DNA of 64,000 bases from Streptomyces rishiriensis (GCF_003112535.1 NZ_BEWA01000012.1:744001-808000), one strand, 5' to 3'. Shown: positions 49,404-58,314, numbered from the stretch's first letter. Translations and numbers: made by a program. The notes: a model not told the origin generated them from the letters alone.

Positions 49404-50971
49404 TGCTGACCTCCTGGGGGGTCCTCGGGGGCGGGGGGTTCGACGTCTGCGGCGGGAGCCGGCCGGCTGTCGGCGGGCGACGGCTTCTCGGCGGGGGTCG
49501 CCGGGTCCGGGACGCCGCCGTTCGACTCGCGGTCCGACTTCGGCTGCCGCTCCGGCGCCTGTTCAGGTGCCGGTGCCGGTGCCTGTGCCTGTTGCGGTGC
49601 CTGTTGCGGCGCCTGTCCCTGTTCCTGGACCGCTTGCTCCTGGACCGCCTGCTCCTGGACCGCCTGCTCCTGCTGCTGTGCCTGCTTCTGCTTCTGCTCG
49701 GGCTCCGGTTCGTCGAAGGCCGGGCGGGCGTGGTGCCAAGGGGCGTCGGAGCTGCGGGAGGCCGTGGCGGGGCGCGAAGGGGTGGCGGCCGACGAGGCAG
49801 GGGGCCCGGGGCGCTGTGACGCCGACCCCTGCGAGGCGGACCGCGCGCGATGCGGCCCCGCGGGAGCTTGTGGTGCCGAGTCGCTCCGGGTCGCTTCATC
49901 GGCTCCCGTCGTACCAGAGGCTCGTGCGGCTTCCGTGTCCCCGGTCGCGCCTGCGGCTCCCGTGGCCTCAGCGGCTCCTGTGGACCCTGTGGGCTCAGCG
50001 GTTCCTGGGGCTTCCGTGGCTCCTGGGGCTTCCGTGGCTCCTGCTCCCGCAGTGTCGGCTGCGCCCGAAATGCCTGCTGCGCCGGTTCCTCGCGCTGCCC
50101 CCGCCGCTCCCGTCGGCGCCGCCTGCCCCGCCGGGGCCGTCGGGGCTGGGGGCTGTGGTCGTTGGGAGGCGGAGCCTGCGCCGGCGCTTCGGGTTCGGTG
50201 GGGTGTGCCGGGGGCTGCGGGCGCGGGGGTCTCCGGCGCGGTTGACGTCGAGGGCGCCGCCGGGGCCGTCGGAGGCTGGCTTGCTGAGCCCTCGGCTGCG
50301 GTGCGGGCGCGGCGGACCGGGCGGTCGGCCGCGGGGCGTGCCGGGCGCTCGCCGGCCGCGCGGCCTGCCGCGGTGCGGGCCGGACGGGTCGGGGCCGGTG
50401 GGAGCTGGCCCTTCAGGGGACCCCACTCGTTGGGGTCGGGAACGCCCGGAGGGAGCATCTGGCGGCGCTTGGATCCGCCCTGCTCGGACTCGCCGGGTTC
50501 CTTCGCGCCGGGCCAGGCCTTGGCGACGCGGGCCGCCAGGACGAAGTCCTTGCGCAGGGGGTGGCCTTCGAAGGTCTCCGGGAGGAGAAGGTGGTCGAGG
50601 CCCGGGTGGCCCTCGAAGGCGACGCCGAACATTTCGTGCGTCTCACGTTCGTGCCAGGCGGCGCCGGCGTAGACATCGACGGCGGTGGCGAGGGTCGGCG
50701 TCTCGTGCGGGATCGTCGTGCGCACGAGGAGGCGGCGGACCGGGGACAGGGCCACGACGTGGGCGGAGACGCGGAAGCCCGTGCCGGGTTCGTCGACCGC
50801 GCTCAGCCAGTCGAAGTAGCTGCAGGACAAGCGGTCGCGGGCCACGCGCAGGGCGTCGGTCCAGGACGCGGAGGGGACGTCGACGGTGAGGACGTCGTAC
50901 GACTCCTCGGCCGTGGCCTGTGGACCGAAGAGCTCCTCGGCGGGGGCGGGCAGCCAGCCGACCGTGCTCAT
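49400..50971 (-). CDS. nuoC: complex I subunit C, second nuo operon, with giant disordered tail
   Basis: 523 residues, against about 200-250 for a normal NuoC. Residues 1-~190 are the NuoC (30 kDa) domain: VVALSPVRRLLVRTTIPHET, DVYAGAAWHERETHEMFGVA and HPGLDHLLLPETFEGHPLRKDF. The remaining ~330 are low complexity, rich in Ala, Pro, Thr, Ser and Gln. Repeats there include GSASQRP (three times), TEAPGATEAPGTAEPTG and three QEQAV units. The 15-bp DNA unit of the last is at 49624-49668. In E. coli NuoC is fused to NuoD, but no NuoD motif is found in the tail. ATG overlaps the nuoB stop. Confidence 0.9.
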   Translation of the reverse strand: MSTVGWLPAPAEELFGPQATAEESYDVLTVDVPSASWTDALRVARDRLSCSYFDWLSAVDEPGTGFRVSAHVVALSPVRRLLVRTTIPHETPTLATAVDVYAGAAWHERETHEMFGVAFEGHPGLDHLLLPETFEGHPLRKDFVLAARVAKAWPGAKEPGESEQGGSKRRQMLPPGVPDPNEWGPLKGQLPPAPTRPARTAAGRAAGERPARPAADRPVRRARTAAEGSASQPPTAPAAPSTSTAPETPAPAAPGTPHRTRSAGAGSASQRPQPPAPTAPAGQAAPTGAAGAARGTGAAGISGAADTAGAGATEAPGATEAPGTAEPTGSTGAAEATGAAGATGDTEAARASGTTGADEATRSDSAPQAPAGPHRARSASQGSASQRPGPPASSAATPSRPATASRSSDAPWHHARPAFDEPEPEQKQKQAQQQEQAVQEQAVQEQAVQEQGQAPQQAPQQAQAPAPAPEQAPERQPKSDRESNGGVPDPATPAEKPSPADSRPAPAADVEPPAPEDPPGGQQ

Positions 50972-51675
50972 CGGCCCTCCTCGGACGTGCCCGAAGCGGG
51001 CTCGGAGGCCGTGGGCTCGGCGGTCATGGGCTCGGCGGTCGTGGGCCGGGGCGGCGGTGGAGGGCTCACCAGGTCGCTCTGGAGGGCTGCCGGGGACGGG
51101 CGGGACGCGGACGTGCCGTAGCGCTCGTCCAGCGACTCCCGTGCGATCTTCTCCTGGAGCTTGAGGATGCCCTGGAGCAGCGCCTCGGGGCGCGGCGGAC
51201 AGCCCGGCACGTACACGTCCACCGGGATGATCTGGTCGACGCCCTTCGTCACGGAGTACGAGTCCCAGTAGGGGCCGCCGCAGTTGCTGCACGCGCCGAA
51301 GGAGATGACGTACTTCGGCTCGGGCATCTGCTCGTACAGGCGCTTCACCGCCGGTGCCATCTTGTCCGTGACGGTGCCGGAGACGACCATCAGGTCCGCC
51401 TGGCGCGGGCCCGGCGCGAAGGGGATGACGCCGAGGCGGATGAAGTCGTGGCGGGCCATCGACGCGGCGATGAACTCGATCGCGCAGCAGGCCAGGCCGA
51501 AGTTGAAGACCCACAGCGAGTAGCGGCGGCCCCAGTTCAGGACCACCTTCATCGGTTCGGGGGCGAGGCGGGCCAGGGCGCCGAGTCGCTTCGGCTCGGG
51601 CAGGAACACGGGCGCCGACGGCGGCTGCTCCGGCCGGCCGGCCGGCGACGGGTGGGTTTCCGGCGTCACATCCAT
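50968..51675 (-). CDS. nuoB: complex I subunit B, second nuo operon (cluster N2)
   Basis: 235 residues from the ATG at 51675, overlapping the nuoA end by 10 bp. The four N2 cysteine ligands are in place: GLACCAIEF, GACSNCGGPYWDSYSVTKG and VYVPGCPPRPEALLQGILKL. N2 is the cluster that reduces quinone. N- and C-terminal extensions (Pro-rich, TAEPMTAEPTASEPASG) are longer than usual. Confidence 0.95.
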   Translation of the reverse strand: MDVTPETHPSPAGRPEQPPSAPVFLPEPKRLGALARLAPEPMKVVLNWGRRYSLWVFNFGLACCAIEFIAASMARHDFIRLGVIPFAPGPRQADLMVVSGTVTDKMAPAVKRLYEQMPEPKYVISFGACSNCGGPYWDSYSVTKGVDQIIPVDVYVPGCPPRPEALLQGILKLQEKIARESLDERYGTSASRPSPAALQSDLVSPPPPPRPTTAEPMTAEPTASEPASGTSEEGR

Positions 51676-52073
51676 GTCAGGACGCCCTTCTTGTAGGCGT
51701 ACAGCAGGCCCACGGCCAGGAAGCCGAGGAAGACGAACATCTCCACGAGTGTGGCCGCCCCGTAGCCGGGGGCCGCGAAGACCGTCGCCCAGGGGAAGAG
51801 GAAGATCGAGTCGACCGCGAAGATCACGTACAGGAAGGCGTAGACGTAGTAGCGGACCTGGGTGTGGGCCCAGCCCTCGCCGACGGGGTCGACGCCGCAC
51901 TCGTACGTCAGGAGCTTCTCCGGGGTGGGGACCACCGGGCGCAGCAGGCGTCCCGCGCCGAAGGCGACGGCGACGAACAGCACGCCGACGACGGCGAGCA
52001 GCCCGACGACAGAATATGACTGGAAGTAGTCCGCCGCGACGTCCGCCGCGACATCGACGGTCGGTTCCCGCAC
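51666..52073 (-). CDS. nuoA: complex I subunit A, second nuo operon
   Basis: 135 residues from the GTG at 52073, which has GAGGGG six bases upstream. A GTG at 52154 would add 27 residues but has no good site. Three membrane helices: VVGLLAVVGVLFVAVAFGAG, then the loop LLTYECGVDPVGEGWAHTQV containing the conserved Cys that is exposed on deactivation of mitochondrial complex I, VYAFLYVIFAVDSIFLFPWA, and VEMFVFLGFLAVGLLYAYKK. First gene of the operon. Confidence 0.92.
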   Translation of the reverse strand: MREPTVDVAADVAADYFQSYSVVGLLAVVGVLFVAVAFGAGRLLRPVVPTPEKLLTYECGVDPVGEGWAHTQVRYYVYAFLYVIFAVDSIFLFPWATVFAAPGYGAATLVEMFVFLGFLAVGLLYAYKKGVLTWM

Positions 52074-52188
52074 GTCCGTCCCCTCGCTCCCTGACCCCGG
52101 CCGGCAGCGGCCGCTGCCGGCCGCCTCTACCGCGGTCTGCACGGCGGTCTCCACGACGACCGGCCGTTCGACGATCTGTACGCACGGG

Positions 52189-52217
52189 AGTCTAGGCCCT
52201 GATAAAGGGACAGTAAG
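52189..52217 (-). promoter_or_regulatory. candidate nuoA promoter
   Basis: Minus strand TAGACT (52194-52189) is a good -10 box; 17 bp upstream CTTACT (52217-52212) is a poor -35 match. The transcript would start near 52182, giving a leader of about 110 nt to the GTG at 52073. Confidence 0.35.
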
Positions 52218-52239
52218 CAGCCCGTCACGGCTCGGGGCC

Positions 52240-52265
52240 CAGGTCGGGGGTTTTCCCCCGACCTG
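52240..52265. promoter_or_regulatory. 26-bp perfect inverted repeat between nuoA and the kinase gene
   Basis: CAGGTCGGGGG-TTTT-CCCCCGACCTG, 11-bp arms. It sits between the divergent nuo operon and the sensor kinase gene, 55 bp before the kinase ATG and 46 bp upstream of the nuoA -10 box. It could be an operator for the local response regulator, or an RNA hairpin in the kinase leader. Confidence 0.55.
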
Positions 52266-52319
52266 AGAAGGCAGCAGACCTCATGGCGCGGTGACGTGCG
52301 GGACGGCAGGCTGAGCCGT

Positions 52320-53552
52320 ATGACCGCTTCCGCCAGCCACTCCGCCGTACGACCGGGAACGTCCGCTCCGGGGGGCGCCGGGTACGACGACGATCGTCCG
52401 CCCCCGGTCCGTTTCGCCTACGACCCGCAGACCTGGAAGGAGATCGCGCACCTTCTGACGAATCTGCCGGTGGCGCTGCTCGGGTTCACCTATGTGATGA
52501 CGGTGATCGTGACAGGGGCCGCGATGACCGTCACCGTGGTCGGTTTCCCGCTGCTGACGGCGGGGCTGACCGGGGCGCGGCTGATGGGCCGGTTCGAGCG
52601 GTGGCGGGCCCGTCGGCTGCTCGGGGTGCGCGTCGACGAGCCGAGCCCGCTGCCGCTGCGCAGGGCGGGCGGTCTTCTTCAGCAGATGTGGCTGGCGCTG
52701 AAGGACCCGGTGGCCTGGCGCACGGTGCTGTACGACCTGATACGGCTGCCGTGGGGGGTGCTGACGTTCGCCGTGGTCGTCCCGTCCCTGTTCGTGCTGT
52801 GGCCGGTGCTGCCGTACCTGGCGCGTGTGCTGACGAACGCGGACCGGGCGATGGTGCGCGGGCTGCTGTCCCCCTCGGACGAGCTGGAGCGGCGGATCGC
52901 CGAGCTGGAGTCGGACCGCGGGGTCGTCGTGGACACGGCGGCCGCCGATCTGCGGCGTATCGAGCGGGACCTGCACGACGGGGCGCAGGCCCGGCTGGTC
53001 AACCTGGCGATGGGGCTGGGCCTGGCCAAGGAGAAGCTGCTCGAGGGGCAGGCCGACCACGTCGTCGCGGCGATGGTGGACGAGGCGCACGGCGAGGTGA
53101 AGCTGGCGTTGCAGGAGTTGCGGGATCTGGCACGCGGGATCCATCCGGCGGTCCTGACCGACCGGGGCCTGGACGCGGCCCTGTCCTCGGTGGCCTCGCG
53201 CTGCACGGTGCCGGTGAAGGTGACCGCCGACCTGCCGTCCAGGCCGGCGCAGGCCATCGAGGGCATCGCCTACTTCACCGTCTCGGAGCTGCTGCAGAAC
53301 GTCAGCAAGCACAGCGGGGCCCGGTCGGCCTCGGTGGACGTGTGGCGGACGGACGACCGGCTGCTCCTCCAGGTGTGGGACGACGGCCGGGGCGGCGCGT
53401 CGCTGGACGGCGGCTCGGGGATGCAGGGGCTCGCGGAGCGGCTGGACGCCGTGGACGGGCTGTTCGTCGTGGACTCGCCGGTGGGGGGTCCCACGACGGT
53501 GACGGCGGAGCTGCCCTGGCGGGACCGGGGGGCCGGCGACCGCGGGAGGTAG
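52320..53552 (+). CDS. sensor histidine kinase 1, NarL-type partner
   Basis: 410 residues from the ATG at 52320. The N-terminal sensor region has about four hydrophobic helices (LLTNLPVALLGFTYVMTVIV, VTVVGFPLLTAGLTG, WGVLTFAVVVPSLFVLWPVL). The HisKA_3 dimerisation helix holds the phosphorylated His in IERDLHDGAQARLVNLAMGL. The ATPase domain has ELLQNVSKHSGARSASVDVW (N box), WDDGRGGASLDGGSGMQGLA (G1/G2) and GGPTTVTAELPW. Followed 121 bp later by a close paralogue. The partner is probably the regulator at 55463. Confidence 0.92.
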   Translation: MTASASHSAVRPGTSAPGGAGYDDDRPPPVRFAYDPQTWKEIAHLLTNLPVALLGFTYVMTVIVTGAAMTVTVVGFPLLTAGLTGARLMGRFERWRARRLLGVRVDEPSPLPLRRAGGLLQQMWLALKDPVAWRTVLYDLIRLPWGVLTFAVVVPSLFVLWPVLPYLARVLTNADRAMVRGLLSPSDELERRIAELESDRGVVVDTAAADLRRIERDLHDGAQARLVNLAMGLGLAKEKLLEGQADHVVAAMVDEAHGEVKLALQELRDLARGIHPAVLTDRGLDAALSSVASRCTVPVKVTADLPSRPAQAIEGIAYFTVSELLQNVSKHSGARSASVDVWRTDDRLLLQVWDDGRGGASLDGGSGMQGLAERLDAVDGLFVVDSPVGGPTTVTAELPWRDRGAGDRGR

Positions 53553-53673
53553 GGAAAACCCCCCTTCCGGGACGCCGACGGACTCCATGGTCCGCGCGCC
53601 CGCCGCCGAGGAGGCTGGGAGGTACGGATCGACAGCTGCGCGACGAGCAGGACGACGAGAACGGACGACGCCG

Positions 53674-55092
53674 ATGGCCACGCAGTACGGGCAGTACGGG
53701 CAGTACGACCGGTACCGGGAGGACGACGTGTACCGGGAGGACGACCGGTTCGGGCAGAACGGGCGGCCTGGAGGCGGGTCCGGGCGCCGGGGCGGCGAGC
53801 GCCGGCATGCGTGGCCGGCCGGACTGCGCGAGCCGCTCACCGCGCGCCACTGGCGCGAGCTCCTCTACGTGCTGCTCGGTCTGCCGATCGGCGTCGTGCT
53901 GTTCACGTTCGCCGTGACGATGCTGTCGCTGGGGGCGGGCCTGCTGGTGACGTTCCTCGGCGTCCCGGTGCTGGCGGCGGGCCTGGCCGCGTGCCGGGGG
54001 CTCGGTTCGCTGGAGCGGGCCCGGGCGCGCGGGCTGCTCGGCCTGGAGGTGGGCGAGCCCGAGCCGCTCAGGGCGCCCCGGAGCGGCGCGATGAGCTGGA
54101 TGGGCGCCGTCCTCAAGAGCGGAACGTCCTGGCGGAACATGCTGTACGCGGTGCTCCAGTTCCCGTGGGCGGTGTTCTCCTTCGTCGTCACCGTGACGGT
54201 GTGGTCGCTCGGCTGGACGATGCTGACGTACCCGCTGTGGTTCTGGGTCTTTCCGATGTACGGCGGCCAGGGCGGCCTTCAGCTGTACGGCGACGAGCAG
54301 CACAGCGTCTACCTCGACAACCCCTTCGAGATCACGGTGACGGCGCTGGTGGGGCTGCTGATCACGCTGGCCTCACCGTGGATCGTGCGGGCGCTGACGA
54401 CGGTGGACCGGCTGCTGGTGCACGGACTGCTCGGGCCGTCGTCGCTGGGGGCGCGGGTCGTGGAGCTGGAGTCCGACCGTGGCGTCGTGGTGGACACGGC
54501 GGCGGCCGATCTGCGGCGCATCGAGCGCGACCTGCACGACGGGGCGCAGGCCCGGCTGGTCAGCCTGGCGATGGATCTGGGGCTGGCCAAGGAGAAGCTG
54601 CGGGAGGACCCGCAGGAGGCGGCGCGCATGGTGGGTGAGGCGCACGGCGAGGTGAAGACGGCGTTGCAGGAGCTGCGCGACCTGGCGCGCGGGATCCACC
54701 CTGCGGTCCTGACCGACCGGGGCCTGGACGCGGCCCTGTCCTCGGTGGCCTCGCGCTGCACGGTGCCGGTGACGGTGGACGTGGATCTGGTGGAGCGGCC
54801 GGCGCCGGCGATCGAGGGCATCGCGTACTTCACGGTCTCGGAACTGTTGCAGAACGTCAGCAAGCACAGCGGGGCCCGGTCCGCCTCGGTGGACGTGTGG
54901 CGGACGGACGACCGGCTGATGCTGCAGGTGTCGGACGACGGGGTGGGCGGCGCGGACGCCTCGGGCGGGTCGGGGCTGGCCGGCCTCGCCGGACGGTTGG
55001 ACGCCGTGGACGGGATCCTGCTCGTGGACTCCCCGGCGGGCGGGCCCACCCGGATCACCGCGGAACTCCCCTGGCGGGGCGGCCTCACCTGA
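53674..55092 (+). CDS. sensor histidine kinase 2, paralogue of the preceding gene
   Basis: 472 residues from the ATG at 53674; a start at 53587 is possible. The N-terminus has tyrosine-rich repeats (QYGQYGQYDRYREDDVYRED). The sensor region has four hydrophobic helices with a longer loop before the last (YGGQGGLQLYGDEQHSVYLD). Phosphoacceptor His in IERDLHDGAQARLVSLAMDL, N box ELLQNVSKHSGARSASVDVW, G box SDDGVGGADASGGSGLAGLA. The C-terminal half is nearly identical to kinase 1 even at DNA level, pointing to recent duplication or gene conversion. Confidence 0.92.
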   Translation: MATQYGQYGQYDRYREDDVYREDDRFGQNGRPGGGSGRRGGERRHAWPAGLREPLTARHWRELLYVLLGLPIGVVLFTFAVTMLSLGAGLLVTFLGVPVLAAGLAACRGLGSLERARARGLLGLEVGEPEPLRAPRSGAMSWMGAVLKSGTSWRNMLYAVLQFPWAVFSFVVTVTVWSLGWTMLTYPLWFWVFPMYGGQGGLQLYGDEQHSVYLDNPFEITVTALVGLLITLASPWIVRALTTVDRLLVHGLLGPSSLGARVVELESDRGVVVDTAAADLRRIERDLHDGAQARLVSLAMDLGLAKEKLREDPQEAARMVGEAHGEVKTALQELRDLARGIHPAVLTDRGLDAALSSVASRCTVPVTVDVDLVERPAPAIEGIAYFTVSELLQNVSKHSGARSASVDVWRTDDRLMLQVSDDGVGGADASGGSGLAGLAGRLDAVDGILLVDSPAGGPTRITAELPWRGGLT

Positions 55093-55106
55093 GCCGTCCC
55101 TGACTC

Positions 55107-55230
55107 CACCCCGACCCCGACCCCGACCCGCTGCTGCCGCTGCCGCTGCCGCTGCCGCATACGGACTCAGCCCTCTACGGACTCAGCCCCCTGCGGACTC
55201 GGCCCCCTCGTCGCCCCTCCCCTCAAGCCA
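55107..55230. repeat. short tandem repeats after kinase 2
   Basis: CCCCGA recurs four times near 55109-55132, GCTGCC-type hexamers five times near 55132-55156, then three copies of a TACGGACTCAGCCCC-like 15-20 bp unit. The gap 55093-55462 contains no gene that I can support. Confidence 0.55.
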
Positions 55231-55462
55231 CCCCTCCACTCCCCTCCCCGCGGCCTCTCTTCGGCCTCTCTGTCTCTCTTCGGCTTTCTCCTCGGTCGTG
55301 GATGGCCGAAGGTGGTGGTTGATGGCCGAATCGCCGCCGTTCCTTCCCGCAGTCCCTGCTGTTCTGACCGTTGGCCTGCCCGTTCTCGGGTGCAGACGAG
55401 CCGGAAGCTGGAATGCTTGACTGGTTCGACCAACGGGGTGGACGGCTGGGGGGCCGAGGATC

Positions 55463-56134
55463 GTGGAGGACAGGGTGCGGGTGGTCATCGCCGAGGATTC
55501 GGTGCTGTTGCGGGAGGGGCTGACCCGGTTGCTGACCGACCGGGGGCACGACGTGGTCGCGGGGGTCGGGGACGCCGGCGCGCTGGTCAAGACCATCACC
55601 GAGCTCGACGACAAGGGAGCGCTGCCCGACGTCGTCGTCGCGGACGTGCGGATGCCGCCCACCCATACGGACGAAGGGGTGCGGGCGGCCGTGCAGCTGC
55701 GCAGGGCGCATCCGGGGCTCGGGGTGCTGGTGTTGTCGCAGTACGTGGAGGAGCGGTACGCCACCGAACTGCTGGCCGGTTCCAGCCGCGGGGTCGGGTA
55801 TCTGCTCAAGGACCGGGTGGCCGAGGTGCGGGAGTTCGTGGACGCCGTGGTGCGGGTCGCCCAGGGCGGCACCGCCCTCGACCCGGAGGTCGTCGCGCAG
55901 CTCCTCGGACGCAGCCGGAAGCAGGACGTGCTGGCCGGGCTCACGCCGAGGGAGCGGGAGGTCCTCGGGCTGATGGCCGAGGGGCGGACGAACTCGGCGA
56001 TCGCCCGGCAGCTGGTCGTCAGCGACGGAGCGGTGGAGAAGCACGTCAGCAACATCTTCCTGAAGCTCGGCCTGTCCCCGAGCGACGGGGATCACCGCCG
56101 GGTGCTCGCCGTTCTCACCTACCTCAACACCTAG
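55463..56134 (+). CDS. NarL/LuxR-type response regulator
   Basis: 223 residues from the GTG at 55463. Receiver domain: VVIAEDSVLLREGLTRLLTD with the acidic pair, phosphorylated Asp61 in VVVADVRMPP, VLVLSQYVEERYATELL and the conserved Lys in GYLLKDRVAEV. C-terminal LuxR helix-turn-helix: LTPREREVLGLMAEGRTNSA, IARQLVVSDGAVEKHVSNIF. It lies downstream of the two kinases and upstream of korA, all on one strand. It may control kor and the divergent nuo operon; this is inference. Confidence 0.93.
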   Translation: MEDRVRVVIAEDSVLLREGLTRLLTDRGHDVVAGVGDAGALVKTITELDDKGALPDVVVADVRMPPTHTDEGVRAAVQLRRAHPGLGVLVLSQYVEERYATELLAGSSRGVGYLLKDRVAEVREFVDAVVRVAQGGTALDPEVVAQLLGRSRKQDVLAGLTPREREVLGLMAEGRTNSAIARQLVVSDGAVEKHVSNIFLKLGLSPSDGDHRRVLAVLTYLNT

Positions 56135-56370
56135 CGAGGTGGCACGCTGCCGTCCGCCGGGCGGAGAACCCCGGCCTGGATCCGGAGCGTCTGACGCGGT
56201 GGCGCCGGGAGGCGGGAAATCATGACCAGCGGGGGCGCCGGGCCGTCTCGGGACAGGGAACCGTCCTACGAGAAGCCGAGGGAAGGCGACCCTTACCGAC
56301 GTAGGGTTGATCCGTGGAGGGCCTTCCCGAAGGCCCTCCGGGACAGCCGTCTCGAGGGAGGTCCAGTTCA

Positions 56371-58314
56371 GTGACCAGTGAGGTCAGCCGAGCGGAACAG
56401 GCCGACGGAACCGACGGAGCGGACGCGGCCGTCGTGGGAGAGCAGCGCAGACCGGGTGGGACGAAGGACGTTCGTCGTCTCGACCGGGTGATCATCAGGT
56501 TCGCGGGTGACTCGGGCGACGGTATGCAGCTCACCGGTGACCGCTTCACCTCGGAGACGGCGTCGTTCGGCAACGACCTGTCGACCCTGCCCAACTTCCC
56601 CGCCGAGATCCGTGCGCCCGCCGGCACGCTGCCCGGCGTCTCCTCGTTCCAGCTGCACTTCGCCGACCACGACATCCTCACCCCGGGCGACGCGCCCAAC
56701 GTGCTCGTCGCCATGAACCCGGCGGCGCTGAAGGCGAACATCGCCGATGTGCCCCGCGGCGCGGAGATCATCGTCAACACGGACGAGTTCACCAGACGGG
56801 CGATGCAGAAGGTGGGGTACGCGGCCTCGCCGCTGGAGGACGGGTCCCTCGACGGTTACCAGCTCCATCCGGTCCCGCTGACCACACTGACCGTCGAGGC
56901 TCTCAAGGAATTCGACCTCACCCGCAAGGAGGCCGAGCGCAGCAAGAACATGTTCGCGCTCGGCCTCCTTTCGTGGATGTACCACCGGCCGACCGAGGGC
57001 ACCGAGAAGTTCCTGAGGTCGAAGTTCGCGAAGAAGCCCGACATCGCCGCCGCGAACATCGCCGCGTTCCGCGCCGGGTGGAACTTCGGCGAGACGACCG
57101 AGGACTTCGCCGTCAGCTACGAGGTGGCTCCGGCGGCGAAGGCGTTCCCGGTGGGCACGTACCGCAACATCTCCGGGAACCTCGCGCTGTCGTACGGGCT
57201 GGTCGCCGCCTCCCGCCAGGCCGATCTGCCGCTGTTCCTCGGCTCGTACCCGATCACGCCGGCCTCGGACATCCTGCACGAGCTCAGCCGGCACAAGAAC
57301 TTCGGCGTGCGCACCTTCCAGGCGGAGGACGAGATCGCCGGCATCGGTGCGGCGCTGGGGGCCGCGTTCGGCGGCTCACTGGCCGTGACGACCACGTCCG
57401 GGCCGGGCGTGGCGCTGAAGTCGGAGACGATCGGGCTCGCGGTCTCCCTCGAACTGCCGCTGCTGGTGGTCGACATCCAGCGCGGCGGGCCGTCCACGGG
57501 GCTGCCCACCAAGACCGAGCAGGCGGATCTGCTGCAGGCGATGTACGGCCGCAACGGGGAGGCGCCGGTGCCGATCGTCGCGCCGTGCACGCCGGCGGAC
57601 TGCTTCGACGCGGCGCTGGAGGCGGCCCGGATCGCGCTGACCTACCGCACCCCGGTGATGCTGCTGTCCGACGGTTACCTGGCCAACGGCTCCGAGCCCT
57701 GGCGGATCCCGGAGCTGGAGGAGCTGCCGGACCTGCGGGTGCAGTTCGCGCAGGGGCCCAACCACACGCTGGACGACGGCAGCGAGGTGTTCTGGCCGTA
57801 CAAGCGTGATCCGCAGACCCTGGCGCGGCCGTGGGCGGTCCCGGGCACGCCCGGGCTGGAGCACCGCATCGGCGGGATCGAGAAGGAGGACGGGACGGGG
57901 AACATCTCGTACTCGCCCGCCAACCACGACTTCATGGTCCGCACCCGGCAGGCCAAGATCGACGGCATCGAGGTCGCGGACCTGGAGGTGGACGATCCGC
58001 ACGGAGCGAGCACCCTGGTGCTGGGCTGGGGTTCCACCTACGGGCCGATCACCGCGGCGGTGCGGCGGCTGCGGACGGCCGGGGAGGCCATCGCGCAGGC
58101 CCATCTGCGGCACCTCAACCCGTTCCCGCGCAACCTCGGCGCGGTGCTGAAGCGGTACGACAAGGTCGTCGTGCCGGAGATGAACCTCGGCCAGCTCGCC
58201 ACCCTGATCCGGGCGAGGTTCCTGGTCGACGCGCACTCCTACAACCAGGTCAACGGCATGCCGTTCAAGGCGGAGCAGCTCGCCGCGGCGCTCAAGGAGG
58301 CCATCGATGGCTGA
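56371..58314 (+). CDS. korA: 2-oxoacid:ferredoxin oxidoreductase alpha subunit (gamma-alpha fusion)
   Basis: 647 residues from the GTG at 56371 (GGGAGGT upstream). The N-terminal third is the gamma-type domain (IRFAGDSGDGMQLTGDRFTS, FPAEIRAPAGTLPGVSSFQL). The alpha domain follows (GSYPITPASDILHELSRHKN, FQAEDEIAGIGAALGAAFGG, SGPGVALKSETIGLAVSLEL, RGGPSTGLPTKTEQADLLQA). With KorB it oxidises 2-oxoglutarate or a related acid with CoA and reduces ferredoxin. It overlaps korB by 8 bp. No ferredoxin gene is next to it. Substrate is by similarity. Confidence 0.92.
   Translation: MTSEVSRAEQADGTDGADAAVVGEQRRPGGTKDVRRLDRVIIRFAGDSGDGMQLTGDRFTSETASFGNDLSTLPNFPAEIRAPAGTLPGVSSFQLHFADHDILTPGDAPNVLVAMNPAALKANIADVPRGAEIIVNTDEFTRRAMQKVGYAASPLEDGSLDGYQLHPVPLTTLTVEALKEFDLTRKEAERSKNMFALGLLSWMYHRPTEGTEKFLRSKFAKKPDIAAANIAAFRAGWNFGETTEDFAVSYEVAPAAKAFPVGTYRNISGNLALSYGLVAASRQADLPLFLGSYPITPASDILHELSRHKNFGVRTFQAEDEIAGIGAALGAAFGGSLAVTTTSGPGVALKSETIGLAVSLELPLLVVDIQRGGPSTGLPTKTEQADLLQAMYGRNGEAPVPIVAPCTPADCFDAALEAARIALTYRTPVMLLSDGYLANGSEPWRIPELEELPDLRVQFAQGPNHTLDDGSEVFWPYKRDPQTLARPWAVPGTPGLEHRIGGIEKEDGTGNISYSPANHDFMVRTRQAKIDGIEVADLEVDDPHGASTLVLGWGSTYGPITAAVRRLRTAGEAIAQAHLRHLNPFPRNLGAVLKRYDKVVVPEMNLGQLATLIRARFLVDAHSYNQVNGMPFKAEQLAAALKEAIDG

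Noticed and set aside
49400..50460. A hidden nuoD in the long NuoC tail
   Set aside because: None of the NuoD motifs is visible in this frame; the sequence is low complexity with short repeats, and the tail ends directly at nuoH.
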